From Bradyrhizobium sp. AZCC 1693 (GTDB taxonomy: Bacteria; Pseudomonadota; Alphaproteobacteria; Rhizobiales; Xanthobacteraceae), in NCBI RefSeq assembly GCF_036924745.1, contig NZ_JAZHSD010000001.1, positions 2,418,001 through 2,482,000 on the forward strand: a stretch of 64,000 bases of DNA. Reading direction: 5' to 3'. Position 1 is the stretch's first letter. Each line of letters starts with the position of its first letter. Shown in pieces: positions 52,348-59,915 of this stretch. Position numbers and translations under genes: made by a program. The notes under the pieces were generated by a model. That model was not told the DNA's origin. It saw nothing but the letters and a program-made list of their open reading frames with translations, and did no database searches.

Positions 52348-54343
52348 ATCCCGACCCCTACCACCCTGCTGTTGGTGCTCTTCAAATTCCGATACCGCGC
52401 CAGCGCCCAGAGCGGAAAGAACTTCGAGTAGCCATGATAACGCAAATAAAACACCCTCGGAAAGCCCGTAGCCGTGTAGCGCGCCTCGTCCCAGAGCCCT
52501 TTCTCCGTCTGTGTGGCTTTTAGGTACTCCACACCCCGCACGATTGCCGGGCTCTCGACCTCGCCGGCCGCCATCAGTCCAAGCAAGGCCCATGCCGTTT
52601 GCGAGGAGGTCGACGGGGCGTCCTCGAATCCCTTGTAGTCCAGCCGATAACTGACGGCATCCTCGCCCCAGCCGCCATCCCTGTTCTGGATCGAGACCAG
52701 CCAGTCCACAGCCTTGCGCATCATCGGGTCATGGTGGTCGACGCCTGCGGCGTTGAGCGCACACAGCACCGACCAGGTTCCGTAGATGTAGTTGAGACCC
52801 CAGCGGCCGTACCATGACCCTTCCGCGAGCTGGGTGCGGCGCAAATAGGCGATCCCGTCCGCAACCGCCTTGCTGGTTTGTGCGGTCTCGCCAAGTTGCG
52901 CCAGCATCGAGATGCAGCGCGCGGTGACGTCCTCGGTCGGCGGGTCGAGCAGCGCGCCGTGGTCGGAGAACGGGATGTTGTTGAGGTAATATTCGAGGTT
53001 GTTGACATCGAAGGCGGCCCAGCCGCCATCGCGGCTCTGCAGGCCCTCGATCCACTCGCGGCGCCGCGCGCAATGGCGGTGTCGTATTCCTTGCTGCCGG
53101 ACGCTCGCCGCGCGCGGTCCATCGCCATCACGACCACAGCGGTGTCGTCGAGATCGGGATAATAGTCGTTGTTGTACTGGAACGCCCAGCCGCCCGGACG
53201 CACATCAGGCGCCTTCGCCGCCCAGTCGCCCTTGAGATCGAGCACCTGCCTCGGCTTCAGCCAATCCAGGCCCTGCTCCATCTTCTTGATCGTGTCTTCG
53301 CCGCCGGCTTCCGCCAGCGCGTGGCAGGTCAGCGCGGTGTCCCACACCGGAGAGACACAGGGCTGGCAATAGGCCTCGTGCTCGCCGATCACGAGCAGCT
53401 TCTCGATGCCCTTGCGGGTAACCGCACGCGGCGGAAAATCCGGCCCCTTGCCGAGCGCGTCATACATCATGACGATGTTGGCCATCGGCGGATAGATCGC
53501 GCCCATGCCGTCTTCGCCGTTGAGCCTCTCTTCGGTGAAAGCGAGCGCCGCATCGATCGCGCGCTGCCGCAGCTTTTTCGGAAACAGCGGCTCAATGACC
53601 CGCAGGATCCTGTCGAGCGTGCTGAACAGCGTGAACCAGCCCCAGCTCTGGTGCGGCGCCTTCGGCGTCATTCCGACCGACTTGGGATCCTGCAGGAACA
53701 ACTCGTCGACGCCGACGCCCTTGGGATTCTTCGCCAAAGGCTTCAACGCCGCCATCACCATCAGCGGCACAATCGTGGTGCGCGCCCAGTAGGAAATCTT
53801 GTTGATATGGAACGGCGACCACATCGGCAGCAGCATTATCTCGACCGGCAACACCGGCACCGCGCGCCAGCTCAACACGCCGTAGAAGGCCAGCAGAAAG
53901 CGCGTGAAGACGTTGACGCGGGCCGCGCCGCCGTGGCTGTGGATCGCTTCGCGCGCACGCACCATGTGCGGCGCATCGATGGAATCGCCGATCATCTTCA
54001 GCGCGAAATAGGATTTGACGCTCGCGCTCATGTCGAACGGGCCGTCCTGCACCAGCGGCCAGCCGCCGTGATTGCCTTGGGTGCGGCGCAGATAGTTCGC
54101 GATCTTGGCTTCGAGCGCGCTGTCGACGGGCTCGGCGAGATAGTGGCGCAGCAGGATGTACTCGGCCGGGATCGTGCTGTCGGCTTCCAGCTCGAACACA
54201 AAGTGTCCATCCGATTGCCGATAGCCGAGCAGCGCCTCGGTCGCTGACGAGATGCTCTTCTCCAGCGCGACGGGGTCGACTGTCGCGACGGGGTCGACTG
54301 TCGCGATGGGGTCGCCTGCAATAGTTTTGTCTACGGAAAGCAT
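52344..54343 (-). pseudogene. shc: squalene-hopene cyclase, interrupted by a one-base frameshift
   Basis: Cyclises squalene to hopene/hopanol at the cytoplasmic membrane (also hpnF). The first frame (54343 to ~53070) has HGHFVF-like start region, QGNHGGWPLVQ and the catalytic DLDDTA (397-402). Near 53056-53072 the frame shifts: DTAIARG should run into RREWIEGLQSRDGGWAAFDV, which lies one frame over and continues through QNRDGGWGEDA and YHGYSKFFPLWALARY to the true C-terminus. One base restored gives 666 residues, normal length. The N-terminus contains a repeated ATVDPV. Whether this is an error or a real lesion is unresolved. Confidence 0.92.
54268..54321. repeat. 18-bp tandem repeat in the 5' end of shc
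   Basis: GCGACGGGGTCGACTGTC occurs twice exactly (54268-54303) and a third time partly, encoding ATVDPV-type hexapeptides near residues 10-26 of Shc, before the conserved domain. Confidence 0.85.
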
Positions 54344-54408
54344 ATCGCCAGCATCCCTCTATTCACGCGCGGGCTCTGTGAAGCCGGTCACGCAACTCCT
54401 GTCAGGCC

Positions 54409-55662
54409 TCAAGGCCTCGCCAGAACCAGATCGGCGGCGCGGTCACCCGACCGCACCGATCCTTCGATGGTTGCCGGCAATCCCGTATCAGTCCAGTCGC
54501 CGGCGAGAAACAGGTTATTGAATGATGTCACCGCCCCCGGGCGTAGCGCGTTCTGCTCCGGCGTAGCCTCGAACGTCGCGCGACGCTCGCGCACGATCTG
54601 CCATGGCGGCAACGGCAGGTCGCCCTGCAGGCCGGCGGCCTTGCAGACATCCCGCCAGATCGCCAGCGCGAGTTCTTCGCGCGGCATGTCGACAAGCCGG
54701 TCGCCATTGCTGATGGTGACCGACAGCCGCTGCGGGAATGCGAACAACCATTCCACGAGGCCACCGACCACGCCGAGGATCGGCGCGGCATCGCGGGGCG
54801 GATCGAAGCGAAAATGCGCATTGACGATGGCGCGGAATTTCGACGGCGTCTTCAGGCCCGGCAACAGACCCGCGGCCGGGCGCGGCGGCACCGCCAGCAC
54901 CACGACGTCGTCGGGGCCGAGCGCAATCGCGTCGCTGCCGAATTTCAGTTCGCCGACGGCGTTGCCTGTCGTCGCGAATTCGCGCAGCTCATGGCCGAGT
55001 TGGACCGAGGCGCCCTTGTCCTGCAACAGCTTGATCGCCGGGTCGACCAGTACCGCGCTCAAGCCGTCGCGCGCGATCAGCGGCCGGCAGGCCTGGCCGC
55101 CCGCCAGCAACGTTTCCCGCACGATCGCGCCGGCCAACCCCGCGGAGCCCTCGGGCGGATCGACATTGAGCGCGGCCAGCAGCAGCGGCTGCACCAGCCG
55201 CTGGTACAGCGTACCTTTGCAGGGGATCGTATCGCCGACCAGCTTTCCGGTGCCTGCCCAGACCAGCGGCGCCAATGCGAGATAATCGAGCAGCTTGGTA
55301 TCGGGGACACGGCGCGCCTCGTCGAACACCCATAGCGGCAATTTGCCGTCGCCGAGATCGAGCTGCCAGCGCTGGCCGGTCATGATGTCGACGAAGGGAA
55401 ACTGCGCAGCCTTCGGCCCGACCAGCCCCGCCTCGGTGCCGATCGATCTGGCATAGGCCAGCGCATGCCGGTTGCCGGACAACAGCAAATGGTTGCCGTT
55501 GTCGATGGTGAGATTGGTGGCCGCGTCGAAATAGGACCGGCAACGGCCGCCGATCTGCTGCGTGGCCTCGTGGACATGCACCCGGTAATTGGCGTTGGCC
55601 AGCCGCACGGCGGCCGAAAGGCCGGAAATGCCAGCGCCGATAATATGAGCGTTTTTCTGCAT
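54409..55662 (-). CDS. hpnE: hydroxysqualene dehydroxylase HpnE
   Basis: A 417-residue FAD-dependent amine-oxidase-like enzyme that reduces hydroxysqualene to squalene. The FAD-binding fold is HIIGAGISGLSAAVRLANAN (residues 6-25), followed by EATQQIGGRCRSYFD, and the C-terminal FAD contact LFLAGDWTDTGLPATIEGSV. ATG at 55662 overlaps the hpnD stop as TGATG, so translation is coupled. Confidence 0.94.
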   Translation of the reverse strand: MQKNAHIIGAGISGLSAAVRLANANYRVHVHEATQQIGGRCRSYFDAATNLTIDNGNHLLLSGNRHALAYARSIGTEAGLVGPKAAQFPFVDIMTGQRWQLDLGDGKLPLWVFDEARRVPDTKLLDYLALAPLVWAGTGKLVGDTIPCKGTLYQRLVQPLLLAALNVDPPEGSAGLAGAIVRETLLAGGQACRPLIARDGLSAVLVDPAIKLLQDKGASVQLGHELREFATTGNAVGELKFGSDAIALGPDDVVVLAVPPRPAAGLLPGLKTPSKFRAIVNAHFRFDPPRDAAPILGVVGGLVEWLFAFPQRLSVTISNGDRLVDMPREELALAIWRDVCKAAGLQGDLPLPPWQIVRERRATFEATPEQNALRPGAVTSFNNLFLAGDWTDTGLPATIEGSVRSGDRAADLVLARP

Positions 55663-56501
55663 CAGATGATCGCGTAACGGAGAAGGATGGCGATCTTCGC
55701 CCATTTGTGGACGCGGACCGGCTCGCGCGGGGCGGCAAAGCCCCGGGCCAGCAACAGGTCCAGGATCGCGCGGTAATATTTCGACATGATCCGCGGCGCG
55801 CGCACCACGCGGCGCGAATTGCGTTTCATGATCTCATCGGCCTTTTCGAAATGCTTTTTCGCCCGCTCGGCCAGCGGCAGGCAAACCTTGGGAAGTGCGC
55901 GATCGGCAGTCACCTTCTGCGGATTGTCGCTGGTGATGCCGGCGAGCAGCAGGCCTTCGCGCGGCAGATAGAGCCGGCCGAGGCCGGCGTCTTCGTCGAT
56001 GTCGCGCAGGATGTTGGTCAATTGGAGCGCGCGGCCGAGATGGTGGGCGAGCAGGATGCCGTCTTCCTCGGGCATGCCGAACACCCTGACCGACAGCCGC
56101 CCGACGGCGCTGGCGACGCGATCGCAATAGAGATCGAGGGTCGCAAGATCCGGCGCACGAATGTCCTGTGGCACGTCCATCTCCATGCCGTCGACCACAG
56201 CGAGAAAATCCTCGCGCTTGAGGCCGAAGGTTTTCACCGAGGCGGCGTAATCTTGCAGGCGCGGCGGCGGATGACCGTGATATAGCGCATCGATGTCGTC
56301 GCGCCATTGTTGCAGCGCAGCCAGCCGCTCGGGCCGCGGCCCGTCGGAATCGGCGATGTCGTCGACCTGCCGGCAGAAGCTGTAGATCTGGAACATTGCC
56401 TCGCGCTGGTTGCGCGGCAGGATACGCATCGCGGCATAGAACGAGCTGCCGGACGCGGTGGAGCCGTAATCTGCGTTGGCCGCCGCCGTCTGCATCGTCA
56501 T
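55662..56501 (-). CDS. hpnD: presqualene diphosphate synthase HpnD
   Basis: A 279-residue trans-isoprenyl diphosphate synthase (squalene/phytoene synthase family) that joins two farnesyl diphosphates to presqualene diphosphate. Both Asp-rich motifs are clear: QVDDIADSD (~45-53) and NILRDIDEDAGLGRLYLP (~162-179). The start overlaps the hpnC stop (ATGA). Confidence 0.95.
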   Translation of the reverse strand: MTMQTAAANADYGSTASGSSFYAAMRILPRNQREAMFQIYSFCRQVDDIADSDGPRPERLAALQQWRDDIDALYHGHPPPRLQDYAASVKTFGLKREDFLAVVDGMEMDVPQDIRAPDLATLDLYCDRVASAVGRLSVRVFGMPEEDGILLAHHLGRALQLTNILRDIDEDAGLGRLYLPREGLLLAGITSDNPQKVTADRALPKVCLPLAERAKKHFEKADEIMKRNSRRVVRAPRIMSKYYRAILDLLLARGFAAPREPVRVHKWAKIAILLRYAII

Positions 56502-57376
56502 GCGCCGGCCGCCGGTTTTGTCTGGGGACGGCGTCCGGCGGCACGCCTGATCATTTCGCTGATCATGCCTCCGATGCTCTGCACGAGCAATTCGGGCTTG
56601 CTCAGGTGCACCCGCTCGCTCAGGGGATCGCGCACCTTCAGCATGCCGACGATCTTGTCGGCAAAGGCCTGGATCACGGCAATCTCGAGCCCGAGCCGGA
56701 AATCCTTCACCTCGGCGCTCAGCGACTTGCTTTCATTGAGCAGGGTTTCGGTGCGCACCGCGAGCGCCTGCAGGCCTTGCAGCAGCGCCGGCTGCGACTT
56801 CGCCTCGCCGAGCATCTCGACGGTGGCGCCGCTGGCGGCCAGCGCATCGCGCGGCAGGTAGACGCGGTTGAGATTTTTGTAGTCCTTGGCGCAATCCTGC
56901 AAATGGTTGTTGATCTGCAGTCCCGCGCACAGCGCGTCTGACGCGGCCCAGGTCGAAGTGCTCTCGCCATGGACGTCGAGCATGAAGCGGCCGACCGGCA
57001 TGGCCGAATAGCGGCAATAATGAATGACGTCGTCCCAGTTCTCGTAGCGCAGCTTGGTGACGTCCATCCGGAACGCGACCAGCACGTCGAGCGCGTGGCG
57101 CGGCGCCATGGCGCGCTCGGCAAAAGCGCGGCGCAGGCTGACCGCCTCCGGTTGCGTGTCGCCCTTGCCCAGCAATTCGGCCTCGAGCAGGTCGAGATAA
57201 CGCAGCTTCTCGTCCGCGCCGAGTGTCGTGTGGTCGGCGATATCGTCGGCCGTCCTGACGAAATTATAGAACGAGAGGATCAGCGCCCGGTGACGCGGAT
57301 GAATGATCCACGACGCGACTGGAAAATTCTCGTCGCGGTGGGTCTTTCCGGATCGCAGATCGCTCGCGGTGGTCAT
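56498..57376 (-). CDS. hpnC: hydroxysqualene synthase HpnC
   Basis: A 292-residue squalene/phytoene-synthase-family enzyme that converts presqualene diphosphate to hydroxysqualene. Conserved segments are FPVASWIIHPRHR, FYNFVRTADDIADHT and LQINNHLQDCAKDYKNLNRV, in which the second Asp-rich motif is degenerate, as expected for HpnC. ATG at 57376 is used; the preceding TTG in frame is less likely. It is the first gene of hpnC-D-E-shc-G. Confidence 0.94.
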   Translation of the reverse strand: MTTASDLRSGKTHRDENFPVASWIIHPRHRALILSFYNFVRTADDIADHTTLGADEKLRYLDLLEAELLGKGDTQPEAVSLRRAFAERAMAPRHALDVLVAFRMDVTKLRYENWDDVIHYCRYSAMPVGRFMLDVHGESTSTWAASDALCAGLQINNHLQDCAKDYKNLNRVYLPRDALAASGATVEMLGEAKSQPALLQGLQALAVRTETLLNESKSLSAEVKDFRLGLEIAVIQAFADKIVGMLKVRDPLSERVHLSKPELLVQSIGGMISEMIRRAAGRRPQTKPAAGA

Positions 57377-57407
57377 CAAGAACTGGCTACATCAATCGGG
57401 ATTGGCC

Positions 57408-57492
57408 GCATGCGCCGATGCTTCAGCGCATGCGAGGAGATCGCGAGCCCCATATAGGGGAATACGTCGCCAAAACCAATGCTATATGGGCT
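57408..57492 (-). promoter_or_regulatory. hpnC upstream region with two inverted repeats
   Basis: GCATGCGC / GCGCATGC (57408-57433, perfect 8-bp arms, ten-base loop) lies 32 bases before hpnC, and AGCCCCATATAG / CTATATGGGCT (57446-57492) just beyond. They could be leader hairpins or operators for the hopanoid operon. Confidence 0.4.
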
Positions 57493-57569
57493 GATTAGCC
57501 CCGCCCGTGACGCGCGTCATAGAGCTGAAAATGGCTATTCCGCGAGGGTTAACGGACGCTGGCCGCGCC

Positions 57570-57806
57570 TTATTGACCGTTGCTCTTGAGGACCTGATCG
57601 CAGGCGGTGCTGATCTTGGAACGATGTTCCTTCAGACACGCCAGGATAGTGAAATCGCCCTGGTCGATCACGGGACGGCAGAACTTCTGCACGTCGCGGG
57701 TGCAGGCCTTCTGTTCCTCCGGCGTTCCGCTGCGTTGCTGCTGGGCGAAGGCTCCGGACGAAGCCGAGACCGACAACAGGGTGAGTGCGAGGAGAAATTT
57801 ACGCAT
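57570..57806 (-). CDS. small periplasmic cysteine-rich-repeat protein
   Basis: A 78-residue protein with a Sec signal (1-21, AFAQQ). The mature part has one cysteine-rich (GLG1-like) repeat: CTRDVQKFCRPV then CLKEHRSKISTAC. Such single-repeat proteins are common in Bradyrhizobium; function unknown. AAGGAATACG precedes the ATG. Confidence 0.8.
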   Translation of the reverse strand: MRKFLLALTLLSVSASSGAFAQQQRSGTPEEQKACTRDVQKFCRPVIDQGDFTILACLKEHRSKISTACDQVLKSNGQ

Positions 57807-58222
57807 CGTATTCCTTCATTTCGGCAGCAAGAAATCCTGTTCCTCAATCTGCGCCGGAACAGATTTGTTTGGATGGCAGGCGCGCCGCGTAACGCAGCAA
57901 CGAACGAATGACAAGCATGGTAAATGCGGACAAATTTACGGCGACCTTTTCGGCGACCCAAGCACCTTTAATAACCGACTGATACTTAACGTGTATTTCT
58001 GCCACACTTTGCCGACAATTGGTTGTTGCAGACGATGCGATGCAAAGCTAGATGCTGCGCCGACGGAGTCGGTTTGAATGCTTCCATTCCACTCGGCCGA
58101 CTGTGCACTTTTTCGTGCCGAGATCGCCGGAAACCGCACTCTGTCATTTGAACCTAAGATACTGCGGGAATACTAAATCTTCGATGCGGCGAGACGTATC
58201 TTGCAAGAGAAGCGTCTATTTT
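57807..58222. other. divergent intergenic, promoters only inferred
   Basis: A 416-base, comparatively AT-rich stretch between two divergent exported small proteins. No gene or defined element is recognised. Confidence 0.4.
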
Positions 58223-58741
58223 ATGGGAAAACTCACGATGAAACTGCTTGGTTCCAGCTTGCTCGGTCAGGCTCTCGCAGCGGCCGGCGTCGGCGCCGCG
58301 CTCTTGTTATCGGCCACCGCCGGCCACGCCCAGGCGGGAGGCCCGTTCGCCGGCTTTGACGGAAACTGGAGCGGCACCGGCACAGTCGCGCTCTCCAACG
58401 GCACCACCGAGAACATCCGCTGCAAGGCCGACTACAAGGTCAACGCCAACGGGCTCGGCCTGAAGCAAAATCTGCACTGCGCCAGCGACAGCTACAAGTT
58501 CGACCTGTCGAGCGACGTCACCAGCCAGGGCGAACGCATCTCCGGCAACTGGAGCGAAAAGAGCCGGAATATCTTCGGCAATCTGCAGGGTACCGCGGGC
58601 GGCGGCCAGATCGAGGTGTTCGTCGAGGCTTCTGGATTCGCCGCGAACCTGAATTTGAAGACTAACGGCAACAAGCAGAGCGTACAGATCGACTCCAAGG
58701 GCGAAATCCGCGGCGTCAAGATCACGATGACGAAGAGCTGA
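58223..58741 (+). CDS. exported hypothetical protein (Bradyrhizobium type)
   Basis: A 172-residue protein with a long signal peptide (~1-37, ending GHAQA). The mature domain begins GGPFAGFDGNWSGTGTVALS and is beta-rich with repeated Gly/Asn/Ser and SGNWSEKSRN, suggesting a lipocalin-like or beta-barrel fold, which is speculative. ATG at 58223 is preferred; a second ATG is 15 bases on. A terminator follows. Confidence 0.72.
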   Translation: MGKLTMKLLGSSLLGQALAAAGVGAALLLSATAGHAQAGGPFAGFDGNWSGTGTVALSNGTTENIRCKADYKVNANGLGLKQNLHCASDSYKFDLSSDVTSQGERISGNWSEKSRNIFGNLQGTAGGGQIEVFVEASGFAANLNLKTNGNKQSVQIDSKGEIRGVKITMTKS

Positions 58742-58767
58742 GGCTGCCCCTTTGAAACAGTGTGAAT

Positions 58768-58791
58768 GGCAGCGCCCCGGCGCTGCCTTTT
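58768..58791 (+). terminator. intrinsic terminator after the exported hypothetical protein
   Basis: GGCAGCGCC / GGCGCTGCC with a CC turn, followed by TTTTC and ATTTT. Confidence 0.88.
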
Positions 58792-58799
58792 CATTTTGA

Positions 58800-59858
58800 T
58801 CAGCCGAATTTCCAGCGCCAGCAGGGGTCGCCGCGGTCACGGCGTTGCGTCACTTCGACGCGCATGAAGCGATCATGCGCAAGTGCTGCCCCCACCCACA
58901 ATTCGTTCCAGGCATCGAACACTTGAGGCGACAGCGCCTCGCGTTCCGCCATCAGGCGCCACGACGTCTGGCGCACGGTCGCGGCTGAGCCTTCCAGCTG
59001 CAACTCCGCGTCGTCGTCCTGCCCGCGGGCCAGCCGGGCGAAGGCGTTGGCGAAACCGGCCGCGCCCGCTTCCACGCCGCCCAACAGCCGGGCAACCTTA
59101 TCGAAGGTGTGCATCCCGACGAGCCGCGCCGCGGCGCCGGCGAGATGGCCGCCCTCCTCCGGGCCGAGCACGGCGATCGTTTCCGGCACGATCGAGGTGA
59201 CGTACTCCATCGCATAATTGCGAAGCACCTTCTGCAGCCGCTCCTCCGGCCATGTGTTCGCGGGAAGGCGCGGCGCGAGATCAGCCTGGAACGGCGGACA
59301 GCGCTCGCCGGGCGAAAACTGCAGCCGCTCCTCGGGCGCGAGATCGTGAGCCCACTCCTTGTAGTAACCTTCCAGCCCCGGCTGGCCGTCGACGGTCTGT
59401 CCCGTACAGACGAAGCCGAGCCTGGGATTGCCGAGCACGACGCCGTTATTGGCGTGCCATCCGCGCAGCATCGCCCGCGAGACTTCGGAAGGGATGCCGC
59501 AGATCGCAGTGCCGGACCAGATCCAGCGCGGCGGCGGATAGCGCACCCAGGCCTTGGTGTCGCTCTCGTAGACATACTCGACCTTCACGCCGCCGACCTG
59601 GTTCGACAGATAATGATATTTCGCGCACGCCACCGCATGCGGAAGCTGGTCGAGGCCGAGCTTCTTCAATCCGGGAAGGAAGCGCGCCAGTTGCTGCCGC
59701 CGAAAGGTGCGGAACACCACCTCGGCCGCGCGCGGCGCGCCCGCCCGCGACGCAAGCATCAGGATCAGCCCGGTGAGATAGGAATGATAGATGTGCTCGA
59801 CCGCACGGTAGGCGGCCGCGTCGGCCGCAGGGCGAACAGCTAATCCTGCAGACGTCAT
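58800..59858 (-). CDS. conserved hypothetical protein, possible partner of the RND/MMPL exporter
   Basis: A 352-residue soluble protein. Two Cys-containing segments (AVACAKYHYLSNQVGG, WSGTAICGIPSE, and RLGFVCTGQ) and FSPGERCPPFQADLA suggest a structured enzyme or ligand-binding fold, but I recognise no family. It lies 57 bases downstream of the MMPL exporter on the same strand, so they are probably co-transcribed. No signal peptide. Confidence 0.7.
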   Translation of the reverse strand: MTSAGLAVRPAADAAAYRAVEHIYHSYLTGLILMLASRAGAPRAAEVVFRTFRRQQLARFLPGLKKLGLDQLPHAVACAKYHYLSNQVGGVKVEYVYESDTKAWVRYPPPRWIWSGTAICGIPSEVSRAMLRGWHANNGVVLGNPRLGFVCTGQTVDGQPGLEGYYKEWAHDLAPEERLQFSPGERCPPFQADLAPRLPANTWPEERLQKVLRNYAMEYVTSIVPETIAVLGPEEGGHLAGAAARLVGMHTFDKVARLLGGVEAGAAGFANAFARLARGQDDDAELQLEGSAATVRQTSWRLMAEREALSPQVFDAWNELWVGAALAHDRFMRVEVTQRRDRGDPCWRWKFG

Positions 59859-59915
59859 TCCTCGGCCCCTCTCGGCTGCCGTTGGCCGGCAGCCCTTGTT
59901 TTCAGTAGCGGTTTG

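Noticed and set aside
53056..53072. Programmed ribosomal frameshifting in shc
   Set aside because: No slippery heptamer or stimulatory structure is evident; a one-base loss in a GC run fits better with a lesion or sequencing error.
53321..54247. Long plus-strand frame (308 codons) opposite shc
   Set aside because: It is the high-GC antisense shadow of shc; composition is Arg/His-rich without motifs, and the minus strand encodes the cyclase.
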